Shown here in pieces: positions 8,135 to 17,298 of a stretch of DNA of 41,754 nt; position 1 is the first letter of the stretch; each line of letters starts with the position of its first letter. The stretch comes from a candidate division WOR-3 bacterium. Its GTDB lineage: Bacteria > Hydrothermota > Tepidihabitantia > SM23-42. The DNA is taken from contig DRIG01000030.1 of the NCBI GenBank assembly GCA_011052815.1, positions 1-41,754 on the forward strand, written 5' to 3'. A model generated the notes under the pieces. The model did no database searches, was not told where the DNA came from, and was given only the letters and a program-made list of their open reading frames with translations. The translations under genes were made by a program, and so were the position numbers.

Positions 8135-10000
8135 CTACTTTATCAAGAGTATCTTCTGAGTTTCTGTGGTATCTCCGGTCGTGAGTTTTAAGAAGTAGAC
8201 ACCGCTTGCAACTTGAGCTCCCTGTGCGTCTCTGGCGTTCCACACTACTTCATGGCTTCCGGGATTCTGGATTTCATTGACGAGTGTCTTAACAAGTTGT
8301 CCTGAAACATCATAGATATTGAGTTTTACCTGCTGACGGGATGGGATTTGATAACGAATCAGTGCATTATTCCTGAGCGGGTTGGGTGTTATCTGGTAGA
8401 GTGTTGTTTTTGCTGAAAGTTCAGAGCCTCTCTCTTCGACACCGGTATATGTGATGGGAATTACCTTCAGTCTGATCATGAAGTCTCCACCGTCATAGCC
8501 GGGTTGGGTCCATGCACCGTTGAGCCAGCCCCACATATGGGTGGGATACTCCTGGACCGGATCCATCAAAACACGGGTTGTGTCGCCGCCGCTCGCCTGG
8601 GAGATGAATCCCACAACGACGTCGTCTCTTGTTTGAATATCCAGAGTGGTTATTTCTACAGTAGCTATTTCATAACCATTGGATATAAGCCCCTGAAGTG
8701 AATCGATTAAGCTTCCGGGTTGCGTTGCGCCGGCTTGATAGATGTGAAGGTCGAAAGGACCGGGACCGTCGAAATAGAGCATTGCTTTATGCAGTAAGCC
8801 GCTGTCGATTCCGACATCATTGAAGTGGAACTGGACAAAGAGACCGCTGCCCGGTTGAAGATCGCCGGGAATCCAGTATGGTTGTCCGTCGTCATACTGA
8901 ATCGTCAGGGCGTTGGTGACTTCAAAATTGTAAACCGGAGTGGCTGCCTCATTGCCGGCGAGGTCGGCCGCGGTGATCTGGTAATAGATATCGGTATGAT
9001 AATTCTGCGCGGGTATTGTGGCTTCGTAGACATCAGGGTTGCCGGTTCCGACTGTATCCATCTTTACGTCGACTACTGAACCGGATTCGATCTGATAATG
9101 GAGATAGACTGAATCATAATCAACACCGCTTCCGTCGTCCACGACCGTCGCGGAGATGACATATGCATTGAGCGTATCCGGGGTGTCGTTCAGCGGGGTG
9201 TGGGTGATGACCGGCGGTTGAAGATCAGGTGGCGGAGTATCGGCGATACGGATATCATCTATAAACCAGCCCTGACCACCGGAAAGTGCATCAGAAGCAA
9301 AGGTGAAGCGGATGCGCAATTGATCTCCATTCGCCGCATAACCGAGCGCCATAAGGTTCTGCGAACTTACCGCAACCCAATCAGGATCAGTGTCGTAACA
9401 ATAAGCCCAGGCATTGCCCAGCTGACCGGTTCCAGCCAGTTGTGAATCATAGGTGGGATTCAGATGTCCCTGGGCATTAGGGTCTATCTGTGTCCAGGTC
9501 GAGCCGTCGTCGGTTGAAATTTCCACGATGCCTCCGTCGAAATTTGTCGCTTCTCCCTCAAAATCACCCCAGTAGTTGAAAGAGATAAAGAGTGAATCCC
9601 AGCCGGTGAGGTCGATCGTTGGTGAGGTCAGGTAAGTGATGAGACCGGGGTTGGAGCCGCTGCAGGGATATGATGACGTATCAGTAGCCGGATGTCCGGG
9701 ATATTGATATCCTGATACTGCAGGTGCCTGGGGACCATAGGTATTTGTTGTGTCCCTTATGCCCCAGTTTGTCTGTCCTGAACTGGTCCAGGGATCGAGA
9801 GTGGTTCGCTCAAAACTGTCCACGAATTCGGCACGCATGGTGATATAATGATTTGAAATTTGTGTCGTGTAGTTGAGTTTAACATCGGTTCCGTTGTTAT
9901 AGCGTTGAAAACCATTTCTGAATGCGATTGCATTGCTCCAGCCGACTGTTACTGCAATGGCCAGTAATAGTATTACGGCCTTTGACGCATATCTTTTCAT
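8135..10000 (-). CDS. secreted protein with Ig-like region and type IX-like C-terminal sorting domain
   Basis: A 621-aa exported protein. Residues 1-26 form a classic signal peptide. Residues about 55-255 look like a MAM/jelly-roll-type domain seen in immune-inhibitor-A-like secreted proteins (a WDSLFISFNYWGDFEG stretch, then VEISTDDGSTW and GGQGWFIDDIRIAD). Residues about 260-365 are an Ig-like domain (DGSGVDYDSVYLHY, then ITAADLAGNEAATPVYNF). The last ~85 residues hold the hallmark ITPNPLRNNALIRYQIP, then VKLNIYDVSGQLVKTLVN and GVYFLKLTTGDTTETQKILL, a Por-type/FlgD-like C-terminal domain used for export or anchoring in FCB-group bacteria. No peptidase motif is seen. The start is supported by AAAGGAGGTTGAT directly before the ATG. 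Confidence 0.85.
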   Translation of the reverse strand: MKRYASKAVILLLAIAVTVGWSNAIAFRNGFQRYNNGTDVKLNYTTQISNHYITMRAEFVDSFERTTLDPWTSSGQTNWGIRDTTNTYGPQAPAVSGYQYPGHPATDTSSYPCSGSNPGLITYLTSPTIDLTGWDSLFISFNYWGDFEGEATNFDGGIVEISTDDGSTWTQIDPNAQGHLNPTYDSQLAGTGQLGNAWAYCYDTDPDWVAVSSQNLMALGYAANGDQLRIRFTFASDALSGGQGWFIDDIRIADTPPPDLQPPVITHTPLNDTPDTLNAYVISATVVDDGSGVDYDSVYLHYQIESGSVVDVKMDTVGTGNPDVYEATIPAQNYHTDIYYQITAADLAGNEAATPVYNFEVTNALTIQYDDGQPYWIPGDLQPGSGLFVQFHFNDVGIDSGLLHKAMLYFDGPGPFDLHIYQAGATQPGSLIDSLQGLISNGYEIATVEITTLDIQTRDDVVVGFISQASGGDTTRVLMDPVQEYPTHMWGWLNGAWTQPGYDGGDFMIRLKVIPITYTGVEERGSELSAKTTLYQITPNPLRNNALIRYQIPSRQQVKLNIYDVSGQLVKTLVNEIQNPGSHEVVWNARDAQGAQVASGVYFLKLTTGDTTETQKILLIK

Positions 10001-10036
10001 ATCAACCTCCTTTTTCGTTGATTTGAAACCTCTTTA

Positions 10037-10064
10037 ATTGTATATATATTATATCTTATGTCAA
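10037..10064 (-). promoter_or_regulatory. promoter of the secreted protein gene
   Basis: On the minus strand, TTGACA (10059-10064) and TACAAT (10037-10042) with 16 nt between them, followed by a leader of about 30 nt with a strong Shine-Dalgarno site. Confidence 0.65.
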
Positions 10065-10072
10065 TGGTGATT

Positions 10073-11917
10073 TTACCGAACAATGCGGTCCAGATAGGTG
10101 CGGGCTTTTCTCAGAGCGGTATAACTTTTATAAAGAGGCCGCAGTTCAGGAGCGACCTCATCGAGCGGTACTTTTCCGCTGCCTTCATACTCTTTAATCA
10201 ATTTATAAACATAGACGCCGCCGAGGACCTTGAGTACCCGCCTGTCCTTGGTCGGGTTCTGAAATGCGGCGTATGCCAGGGGTTCCAGGGCACCGGGATA
10301 CACAGTGATCTTCTCAGTCATTTCTGCTTTTTTTATGAGTTCTTCATCGGTCATAGCGGTATCCATTGAAGCATCATCGTAAAAGGCGTAGCACAGTTCT
10401 TTTGTCGGTGGTTCGACAAGTGTATCACCCAGGGGGAAAACGATCGAATCGAGGATTTTGAAGAGTATAACATCTTTCTTGATATGTTCATAGAAATTTC
10501 TGCTATTCAACCCCAGTTTTTTGAGGTCGTTTTCAGGCGCTGTAGATAGAGAAAAGAGATAATCATTGAACCCTCTGATTGAATCCTCTGGAGGAATATC
10601 TTTATCAGTAATTTGAGCTAGTATCCTTTCTACAATCAGGGAATCAGTAAACACGTTTTTTATAACGGCGGTATCGGTTGTCCGATATTCGCTCGAATCA
10701 TTAAATGGAATGTCGTTAAACCTATCGAAATCGACCATCGTGTCCAGCGCCGTGAAGTCGAAGAAACATACCCCTGCTGCATCATTCTTATTCACTTCTT
10801 GAACCTGTCTGAATGCGATCGGTTCAAACCCGCGCCAGAGAAAACCGATGCCGAATATCGCCTTTTCACAGTTTGATATTACAAAATCGAACAGGCGTGT
10901 GAAGTCTGTGATATTGTTAAGGTATGTCATCACTATCGGGTATTCTATTGTCTTCTTCCACTTCTGCCAGTTCTGACAAAAACGGTATCGGGCAAGTGAG
11001 GGATTGGGGAACACCGCAGCGGTGAGAATGCAGGTTTTCTTGAGCGCGCTGTTCTTAATCGTTTTATTGATCTGTTCTACTATTCGGAAGATATTCTTTT
11101 CACGCTCCCGGTTATATTTCCACAGATGCCAGACCATCCAGCGCATAACAAGAGAAAGTCGGGGATAACGCGAGAGGTTCATCCACTGGAGTTCTCTTCC
11201 GCCAGGACCGGCGAATATCGCCGCGGTGTCGTTTTCCGGAAGGCCCCACAGGGTTCCCGGGTACCTTATGAAATCGAGATGGATGCCGTCGATCGGATAA
11301 TTACTGCACAGCTCTGCACAGACTTTCGTGAGGTGGTTACGTACTTCGGGCAGAGCCGGATCAAGATAGAGACCCTCGAGCCCTGCATCACACCGGTCTT
11401 GATATGAATAGGTCACCATACTTCTGCCGTTGATATCTTTTATAAACCACTCGGGAGCGGTATAGAAGATGTGGCGTGTGGAGTCAGGCGGTTCTTTCAA
11501 TGACCAGACAAGCAGGGCATTGACCCACGTATGGACACGGATTTTTCCTTTTTTACATATCTTAAGCAGACTGTTGAGGGGGTCGTATTCGGTTCCTGAA
11601 GTTTTCGAGAGATACTGACTGCGCGGTAGGATTTCAGAGTTATAATAAGCATATCCGGCGACAACAACCTGGACATAGATATCGGTGATATTGAGTTTTC
11701 TTACGATTTTCATAATACGGTTGATTGAATCAGGACTGGCGATCGAGACCGCCCTTATCCAGAGTCCGCGGTGCCGTGGTGGTTGATGTTCGGCTCTCTC
11801 TGGATAGATTTGTCCGCTTACCGGGTGTTGTTTAGGACATCCTGAGCAGAAAATGATCAGAATTATGGAGATGAGCAGGAAGATTATCTTTCTGGAGAGA
11901 TGATTCCGGTTTATCAT
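10073..11917 (-). CDS. GHL10-type (family 10-like) glycosyl hydrolase lipoprotein
   Basis: A 614-aa predicted lipoprotein: hydrophobic residues 10-24 are followed by FCSGC with the candidate lipidated Cys27, though Cys at -3 makes the lipobox imperfect. Residues about 48-400 match the GHL10/DUF187 glycoside-hydrolase-like barrel: RGLWIRAVSI, TDIYVQVVVAGYAYYNSEI, VHTWVNALLVW and the hallmark PIDGIHLDFIRYPG, which carries the probable catalytic Asp. Known relatives act on cell-wall or surface polysaccharide, but substrates are mostly unknown. The remaining ~200 residues have no family I recognise. The promoter leaves only a 4-5 nt leader and no Shine-Dalgarno site. Confidence 0.75.
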   Translation of the reverse strand: MINRNHLSRKIIFLLISIILIIFCSGCPKQHPVSGQIYPERAEHQPPRHRGLWIRAVSIASPDSINRIMKIVRKLNITDIYVQVVVAGYAYYNSEILPRSQYLSKTSGTEYDPLNSLLKICKKGKIRVHTWVNALLVWSLKEPPDSTRHIFYTAPEWFIKDINGRSMVTYSYQDRCDAGLEGLYLDPALPEVRNHLTKVCAELCSNYPIDGIHLDFIRYPGTLWGLPENDTAAIFAGPGGRELQWMNLSRYPRLSLVMRWMVWHLWKYNREREKNIFRIVEQINKTIKNSALKKTCILTAAVFPNPSLARYRFCQNWQKWKKTIEYPIVMTYLNNITDFTRLFDFVISNCEKAIFGIGFLWRGFEPIAFRQVQEVNKNDAAGVCFFDFTALDTMVDFDRFNDIPFNDSSEYRTTDTAVIKNVFTDSLIVERILAQITDKDIPPEDSIRGFNDYLFSLSTAPENDLKKLGLNSRNFYEHIKKDVILFKILDSIVFPLGDTLVEPPTKELCYAFYDDASMDTAMTDEELIKKAEMTEKITVYPGALEPLAYAAFQNPTKDRRVLKVLGGVYVYKLIKEYEGSGKVPLDEVAPELRPLYKSYTALRKARTYLDRIVR

Positions 11918-11928
11918 ATCTGATGTAT

Positions 11929-11956
11929 ATTATACAGAAGGTTTTATTGAATGCAA
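11929..11956 (-). promoter_or_regulatory. promoter of the GHL10 lipoprotein gene
   Basis: On the minus strand, TTGCAT (11951-11956) and TATAAT (11929-11934) with a 16-nt spacer. Eleven bases lie between the -10 box and the ATG, so the mRNA leader should be only 4-5 nt. Confidence 0.7.
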
Positions 11957-11979
11957 TAGACTTATGGACAAATTACCCT

Positions 11980-12007
11980 TTGACTTTTTTAAAAATTTAG
12001 GTACAAT
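11980..12007 (+). promoter_or_regulatory. promoter of tRNA-Sec
   Basis: TTGACT (11980-11985) and TACAAT (12002-12007) with a 16-nt spacer. Expected +1 is near 12014, giving a ~27-nt 5' leader that RNase P would remove. Confidence 0.7.
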
Positions 12008-12040
12008 TATTCTTGAAGAGAGGGGAAGAGTCATTTTGAA

Positions 12041-12134
12041 GGAGGCGGATGGGTGCTGGTGTGCCTGCTGGACTTCAAATCCAGATGTCCTTCGAAAGGG
12101 GGACGGTAGGTTCGATTCCTACACGCCTCCGCCA
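12041..12134 (+). tRNA. selC: selenocysteine tRNA (anticodon TCA)
   Basis: A 94-nt tRNA with all hallmarks of bacterial tRNA-Sec. The acceptor GGAGGCG (12041-12047) pairs with CGCCTCC (12124-12130); an eighth pair would be G12048 with A12123. A 6-bp D-stem (12051-12056 with 12061-12066) closes a four-base loop. The anticodon stem CTGGA/TCCAG encloses CTTCAAA with TCA at 12075-12077, which reads UGA. A long variable arm is closed by GTCC/GGAC (12087-12090, 12101-12104). The T-arm is GTAGG-TTCGATT-CCTAC. The discriminator is G and CCA is encoded (12132-12134), followed by a T-run that can end transcription. The facing gene is selB. Confidence 0.96.
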
Positions 12135-12158
12135 TATTTTTTTGTAACCGAAGGAAAC

Positions 12159-14072
12159 TTATTGGTATTTCTGACCGAGCACCCTCACTTCACCACGTTT
12201 TATCGTGATGTTGTTGGTGTCGAAATAGATCAACAGAGGCAGGACATATCTGCGGCTCGCCTTGAGCATATCCCTGAACTGAAATACTTTGATTTCTTTG
12301 TTTTTCTTTAAAAAATCGACCAGCTTCTTTTCAGCCTCTTTGACCAATTCCCGGTGCAGGATAATGGACTCTCCTACATTTATGAGAGTTCCTTTCTCAA
12401 TCATATAGCGGTATGCCTTTTTGACGAGTTCTGCAGGTCCGAGATTTTTATTGAGCAGTGTTTGGTAATCAGGTGGTTTATAACCCGCTTCAAGAAACAA
12501 TTTTTCGATCTTTCTGCTGATCCGTTCCAGATTTTCATCAAGAACCACATCAAAATCATAGAGGCTTATTCTGTTATCACCCTGGATTTTAATACTCTTT
12601 TCTTGAACCATTCTTTCCAGGGTGTAGTTGAGAAGACTCTTGTCAAGGCCGGTGCTTATCGCCTTATAGAGCTCAAGCTGGGGCATTCCGATTTTTGTCG
12701 GGTTCTTCTTATGATAATCTCCTAAAATTTCTCTGATTTTCTTTTTAAGTTTTTCCAGGTTGTTCGACGAGTAATAGAGATTTCTTTTTTCGTCGATACA
12801 CAATACTTTCTCTTCCTGAATCAGGCGTTTAATAAATTCCTCCACCTGATCCGCCGGCAGATTGAGGTCGTGGCCGATTTCAAATATCTTTCTCGGCAGT
12901 TCAAAATTACTGAGGAGATTCTCTTCAATCATAACCATCGGGTCCCCGGTTTCAACCTTCTGGAGATGTTTGAGAAGCTTTTCATCGAAGCCCTTTGTTT
13001 TCTGTGCTTTAGGTTCAATGATAACACCGCCGCCGATGGTCATTTGGGGCGAATAGGTCCGTATGACATAGCGGTCTCCGACATCACTCACTGCAGGTGT
13101 TTCGAGACGGAATTGCGCCATCGCTTTTTCACCGGGGTTCAAGATTTTTTTGTCGAGCAATGCCACTCTACCGAAAATCTCTTTTGTCCCCAGGTGTATT
13201 CTCAGTCTTGTCAGGTTTTTCAAAGGGCCCGGTGCCGATTTCAGCAGATAGAGCGAGACGTTCATATAGTTCGATGGTTCAAAATAGCCGACCTGACTCA
13301 GGGTGTCGCCGCGTTTTATCTCTTCTTTTTCAACACCGGCGAGGTTTATCGCAGTTCGGAATCCAGTGCCCACTTTATCCACCTTCTGGTTGTGAACCTG
13401 GATACCGCGTACCTTCACCTTTTTTCTCGCCGGCATGAGTTCCAGGGTGTCACCGATCTTTACACTGCCGGAGAGTACTGTTCCGGCAATGACCGTTCCG
13501 AACCCTTTTATTGTGAAACAACGGTCAATGGGCAGTCTGAAGATACCACGGTCTTTTTTCGTTTCGGTCCCGGCGATTATCTTGTCAAGCGTCTCCTGTA
13601 ACTCTTTGATACCCTCTCCTGTAATATTGGAGACCGGAATAATCGGCATTCCATCGAGAAAGGTTCCTGCTACGAGATTCCGCACGTCGTTTATGACTGT
13701 CTGCAATTGCTCTTCCGGTACCAGATCTTTTTTTGTCACTGCAATGAGTCCTTGTTTGATTGCCAGGAGCTTCAGAATGTCGAGGTGTTCGATTGTTTGG
13801 GGCATGACACCGTCGTCGGCAGCGACGACGAAGATGACCAGGTCGATGGTGCTTGCACCTGCGACCATATGTCGGACGAATTTTTCATGGCCCGGAACAT
13901 CGATTATCGTTACGTCACTCCCATAGAAGACAAAACCCAGGTCGGTCGTCATACCGCGTTCTTTCTCTTCTTTCAATCGGTCGGGATCGACACCGGTGAG
14001 TGCTTTTATCAGGGCGCTCTTTCCGTGGTCGATATGTCCGGCTGTGCCGATGACGATATGCCGTTTGCCCAT
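12159..14072 (-). CDS. selB: selenocysteine-specific elongation factor SelB
   Basis: SelB is the GTPase that brings Sec-tRNA to UGA codons marked by a SECIS hairpin. This 637-aa protein starts with an EF-Tu-like G domain: G1 AGHIDHGKS (11-19), the switch sequence [11 protein letters not shown]3 DVPGHEKF and G4 TKKD. The beta-barrel domains follow ([17 protein letters not shown]), and from about residue 380 the C-terminal winged-helix repeats bind the mRNA hairpin. It lies 42 bp downstream of selA with AGAGGT seven bases before its ATG. Its stop lies only 24 bp from the 3' end of the convergent tRNA-Sec gene, with no clear terminator between. Confidence 0.96.
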   Translation of the reverse strand: MGKRHIVIGTAGHIDHGKSALIKALTGVDPDRLKEEKERGMTTDLGFVFYGSDVTIIDVPGHEKFVRHMVAGASTIDLVIFVVAADDGVMPQTIEHLDILKLLAIKQGLIAVTKKDLVPEEQLQTVINDVRNLVAGTFLDGMPIIPVSNITGEGIKELQETLDKIIAGTETKKDRGIFRLPIDRCFTIKGFGTVIAGTVLSGSVKIGDTLELMPARKKVKVRGIQVHNQKVDKVGTGFRTAINLAGVEKEEIKRGDTLSQVGYFEPSNYMNVSLYLLKSAPGPLKNLTRLRIHLGTKEIFGRVALLDKKILNPGEKAMAQFRLETPAVSDVGDRYVIRTYSPQMTIGGGVIIEPKAQKTKGFDEKLLKHLQKVETGDPMVMIEENLLSNFELPRKIFEIGHDLNLPADQVEEFIKRLIQEEKVLCIDEKRNLYYSSNNLEKLKKKIREILGDYHKKNPTKIGMPQLELYKAISTGLDKSLLNYTLERMVQEKSIKIQGDNRISLYDFDVVLDENLERISRKIEKLFLEAGYKPPDYQTLLNKNLGPAELVKKAYRYMIEKGTLINVGESIILHRELVKEAEKKLVDFLKKNKEIKVFQFRDMLKASRRYVLPLLIYFDTNNITIKRGEVRVLGQKYQ

Positions 14073-14114
14073 CTTATATACCTCTGGTGATGCGGTCTTT
14101 ATGTGGGGATTCTG

Positions 14115-15512
14115 TCATTGGAGTACCTCGGAGAAGGCCTGGACAATAAGTTTTTCTTCATTTTTCAACACGGTGCGGAAATCAAGGAGCAGTGTATTTT
14201 CAGATACCCTGCCGTATATCGGCGTGGTGCACATCCTTAATTTCCGCGCCAGATCCTGTACCGGAATATTTTTAGGTTTTATCACAACCACGAAGGTGGG
14301 CAGTTGCTCAGTACTCAAAGAACCGCCGCCGATTTCTGAATGGTCTCTTGCCACCGCGATTTCCAGATCTTTGGAGAACTCCTTTTTCAATAAACGCGCG
14401 CACTTGTTCGCCTGGAGCCTTATCGTCTTGAGCGGTTTTAAGAGGAGACGCATAACCCCATGGTTTTCCAGGATAAACTGCTCATTCGAGAGAAATAACT
14501 TCAGCGTTGATTCAAGCACGATATTGGTCATTTTATCACATCGCAAGGCACGGGTGAGGGGATTTTTCTTTATCTTCTCGATGAGCTTCTTCTTACCGAC
14601 TATGATACCGCATTGCGGTCCGCCGATCAATTTGTCGCCGCTAAAACATACGATATCCGCACCTGTTTTAATGCTTTCCTGCACTGTCGGCTCTTTGGGA
14701 AGCCCATATTTTGAAAAATCGATGAGTGCGCCGCTTCCCAGGTCATCGATGACCGGAAGGTTGTACTTTTTGCCGAGGGCGACGAGTTCATTGAGCGGTA
14801 CATCTTTGGTGAACCCGATGATTTTATAATTTGATTGATGGACGCGCAAAAGGGCGGCGGTGTTTTCATTGATCGCTTCTTCATAATTTCTTAGGTGGGT
14901 GCGGTTTGTTGTACCGATTTCATGCATTATCGCGCCGCTCTGCTCCATTATTTCCGGGATGCGAAATGCACCGCCGATTTCAATAAGTTGTCCTCTTGAT
15001 ACGATTACTTCTCTTCCTTTCGCCATGGTGTTGAGAATCAGGAGTGTGGCACCTGCATTGTTATTTACGATTACCCCTGCTTCGGCACCGGTGAGTATGC
15101 TCAATATCTTGCTTAATTTTCTGTAACGGTCGGCTCTCCTGCCTTCTTCGTCGATCTGGAGCTGGGAATATCCAACGGTTGCATCTTTCAGTATTTCCGG
15201 GATGCTGTTGCTGTATGGTGCTCTTCCCAGGCCGGTGTGGAGCACAATACCGAGGGCGTTGACGGCGTGTCGGAAATAAGGGGTCAGCAGATCCTTGAAT
15301 TCTTTGATAATGCTGTTCTTTAAGAACGTGAGGTTAAGTTTTTCACCGGCGAGTACTCTTTTTCTGAAGTCATCCACGATCTTTCGCACTATCGCCGCCG
15401 CATATTGCTGCTCGATTGAAGAGAGAAAACCCTGCAGTTCTTTCCACTGGAGTATTTTATCGATCGACGGTATTTTGCGTAGAACATCTTTAGTGGAATC
15501 TTTCGCTTTCAT
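14115..15512 (-). CDS. selA: L-seryl-tRNA(Sec) selenium transferase SelA
   Basis: SelA converts Ser-tRNA(Sec) to Sec-tRNA(Sec) with selenophosphate. The protein is 465 aa, the usual length. The PLP-binding lysine is K294 in [14 protein letters not shown]. Other family marks are the TGLGRAPYS motif, [42 protein letters not shown] and [11 protein letters not shown]. The ATG at 15512 is supported by a promoter whose -10 box ends six bases upstream, which predicts a leaderless mRNA. The corrinoid operon ends only 47 bp upstream with no terminator visible, so read-through is also possible. Confidence 0.97.
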   Translation of the reverse strand: MKAKDSTKDVLRKIPSIDKILQWKELQGFLSSIEQQYAAAIVRKIVDDFRKRVLAGEKLNLTFLKNSIIKEFKDLLTPYFRHAVNALGIVLHTGLGRAPYSNSIPEILKDATVGYSQLQIDEEGRRADRYRKLSKILSILTGAEAGVIVNNNAGATLLILNTMAKGREVIVSRGQLIEIGGAFRIPEIMEQSGAIMHEIGTTNRTHLRNYEEAINENTAALLRVHQSNYKIIGFTKDVPLNELVALGKKYNLPVIDDLGSGALIDFSKYGLPKEPTVQESIKTGADIVCFSGDKLIGGPQCGIIVGKKKLIEKIKKNPLTRALRCDKMTNIVLESTLKLFLSNEQFILENHGVMRLLLKPLKTIRLQANKCARLLKKEFSKDLEIAVARDHSEIGGGSLSTEQLPTFVVVIKPKNIPVQDLARKLRMCTTPIYGRVSENTLLLDFRTVLKNEEKLIVQAFSEVLQ

Positions 15513-15518
15513 TGAAAA

Positions 15519-15546
15519 ATTATAGTTAAAAGGCAGGAAATGTCAA
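15519..15546 (-). promoter_or_regulatory. promoter giving a leaderless selA mRNA
   Basis: On the minus strand, consensus TTGACA (15541-15546) and TATAAT (15519-15524) with 16 nt between. Six bases separate the -10 box from the ATG of selA at 15512. Confidence 0.85.
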
Positions 15547-15559
15547 GGTCGGTTGAAAG

Positions 15560-16282
15560 TTATTGGGAGAGCGCCGCTCCGATGGCGCCGATGAGTTGTG
15601 GTTCTTCCGGGATCACCACCTCATTGTCGATCTGTTTTATTGCTTTAACAAGACCGGGATTCAGTGCTCCGCCTCCGCAGAAAAGAAGGGGTTCTTCTAT
15701 TCCGATCTGAGCACCGATACTTATAATACGTCGGATCAACGAATTACAGACACCTGCGACGATATCCTCAATATTTTTGCCTTCTCCTATCAAACTTAGA
15801 ATTTCACTTTCCGCCATTACCACACACAGTGAATCAATCGTTTCCGGCGCATGAGATTTTGTCGCCAGATTGCCGAATTCTTTAATCGTCAGATCAAGTG
15901 CCTGGGCGATCTTTTCGATGAAGTTACCTGTGCCCGCAGCACAGCGATCATTCATTATGAAATTTTCAACCTTGCCGTCTTTGATTCGTATTATTTTACT
16001 GTCCTGCCCGCCGATATCAATCACCGTGCGCACTCTTTTATCGACATACCAAGCGCCGCGGGCAAAAGCGCTTATTTCCGTAATGGTCTTTACGGCGTCG
16101 ACAACCATTTTCCGTCCGTAACCTGTGGCAACAATTTTTCGATAACCTGTAAGTTGTTTTTTTATTTCTTCAATGGCTTCTTTTGGTTTAAAGGATGTTT
16201 TGACGACATATTTTTCTTTTATGCCGTTGTCAAATAGAACACCTTTGGCATAACATGAGCCGATATCTAATCCCAATACCAT
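15560..16282 (-). CDS. HgdC/BadF-BcrA-type ATP-dependent activator (ASKHA family)
   Basis: A 240-aa ATPase of the 2-hydroxyacyl-CoA dehydratase activator family. Such proteins hydrolyse ATP to push one low-potential electron from ferredoxin or flavodoxin onto a partner iron-sulfur enzyme. The actin-like phosphate loops are LGLDIGSCYAKGV and VIDIGGQDSKII. The bridging [4Fe-4S] cluster of the homodimer would be held by C114 (NDRCAAGTGNF) and C153 (LCVVMAESE), both present. The start is supported by AAGGAGGT just before the ATG, inside the upstream methyltransferase gene. It is the last gene of the corrinoid operon, and its natural partners are the HgdA/HgdB-like products of the same operon. Confidence 0.9.
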   Translation of the reverse strand: MVLGLDIGSCYAKGVLFDNGIKEKYVVKTSFKPKEAIEEIKKQLTGYRKIVATGYGRKMVVDAVKTITEISAFARGAWYVDKRVRTVIDIGGQDSKIIRIKDGKVENFIMNDRCAAGTGNFIEKIAQALDLTIKEFGNLATKSHAPETIDSLCVVMAESEILSLIGEGKNIEDIVAGVCNSLIRRIISIGAQIGIEEPLLFCGGGALNPGLVKAIKQIDNEVVIPEEPQLIGAIGAALSQ

Positions 16283-17298
16283 CCGACCTCCTTGGCTGCT
16301 TTAATAAATGCCTTCACGTTTTCCATGGGCGCTCTTATGGGAACTTCACAGCCGGTTGAAGCGATATATCCCTTGGGTGCATTGACGCTGTTTGCAACCA
16401 TATCTTTTACTTCTTTATCGATGTCTGACGGTGAAGAGAAAGCGATTTTTGATGTATCGAAGTTCCCTATGATGCGGACTTTTTTTGACAGTTTTTTCAG
16501 GACCGTGCTTAAATCCACCCGGTCTATACTTACAAGGTCAGCACCGGTTTCCGGCAGGAATTCCAGAATCGGTTCGGTCTCTCCGCAGATATGGAGGATG
16601 ATATCAAGGTCATAACGATGCAGGAAACCGATCAGTCTCTGTTCATAAGGGAATGCAAATTCTTTATATGCGGCGGGGCTGATGACACTGGAGGAAGCAA
16701 GCGGGTCGACGACAACCGGCAAGCCTCCGGCGTCGATGATATGATAACAGAATTCCATCGCGGCAGACAGTGCTTTTTCCAGTATTTCCACGACCCTGTC
16801 TTTTTCACGTATTGTCTGAATCAGGAATCTATTGGGGTCTGAAAGCATCATCCCGGTGGTAAAAGGCGCCGGTACATAAGCAAGGAGCGGAATCCTGTCA
16901 CCGATGGAGTGGTAGGCGTATTCTATTGCCTCCAGATACACCGGCAACCTTTTGTCCGAGCATGGATCAGGGATTTTCAAATCCGAGATATCGTGTTTTA
17001 CCAGCGCCGGTGTTTTGAGCACGGGCAGGTCTTCATCCGGGTAAAGAAACTCTGAACCCATTGCCTCAGCGATGATGCCCACTTCGGAAAAGAATGACAG
17101 TGCATCATGGTTATACTCTTCGATTGCGGCGATCTGCGCCTCCGCCATTTTTTTGCCGTCGGTGTAGTAGTCCCGTAGTTTCGTCCTGTTGACGGTGGCG
17201 GCATGCGATGTTATGAGGGGGATGATATTGCATCGGTCAGGTCTTTCGTCTATTACCAGAAGTCCGAATCTTTCCCTGGATGTCAGTATCTCTTTCAT
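16267..17298 (-). CDS. uroporphyrinogen-decarboxylase-fold (MtaA/CmuA-like) corrinoid methyltransferase, 343 aa
   Basis: A UroD-superfamily protein of the methyltransferase branch, which moves methyl groups between corrinoid proteins and thiols or other acceptors. The zinc-site pattern His-X-Cys...Cys is seen as H236 and C238 (ILHICGET) and C317 (ASTGCEVP). The motif DPLASSSVISPAAYKEFAFPYE matches the family core. True uroporphyrinogen decarboxylases lack the HXC motif, so heme synthesis is unlikely. It overlaps its upstream neighbour by 4 bp (ATGA) and the activase by 16 bp. The acceptor or donor cannot be read from the sequence; it shares the operon with a second, diverged UroD-type protein. 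Confidence 0.85.
   Translation of the reverse strand: MKEILTSRERFGLLVIDERPDRCNIIPLITSHAATVNRTKLRDYYTDGKKMAEAQIAAIEEYNHDALSFFSEVGIIAEAMGSEFLYPDEDLPVLKTPALVKHDISDLKIPDPCSDKRLPVYLEAIEYAYHSIGDRIPLLAYVPAPFTTGMMLSDPNRFLIQTIREKDRVVEILEKALSAAMEFCYHIIDAGGLPVVVDPLASSSVISPAAYKEFAFPYEQRLIGFLHRYDLDIILHICGETEPILEFLPETGADLVSIDRVDLSTVLKKLSKKVRIIGNFDTSKIAFSSPSDIDKEVKDMVANSVNAPKGYIASTGCEVPIRAPMENVKAFIKAAKEVGWYWD

Noticed and set aside
11964-12311. Plus-strand open frame of 115 codons covering the tRNA-Sec region
   Set aside because: It runs through the tRNA-Sec gene and into the antisense of selB; the translation has no family character and no ribosome site.
12870-13601. Long plus-strand frame of 243 codons
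   Set aside because: It is the antisense of selB, which is a clear gene with all GTPase motifs; the predicted protein resembles nothing.
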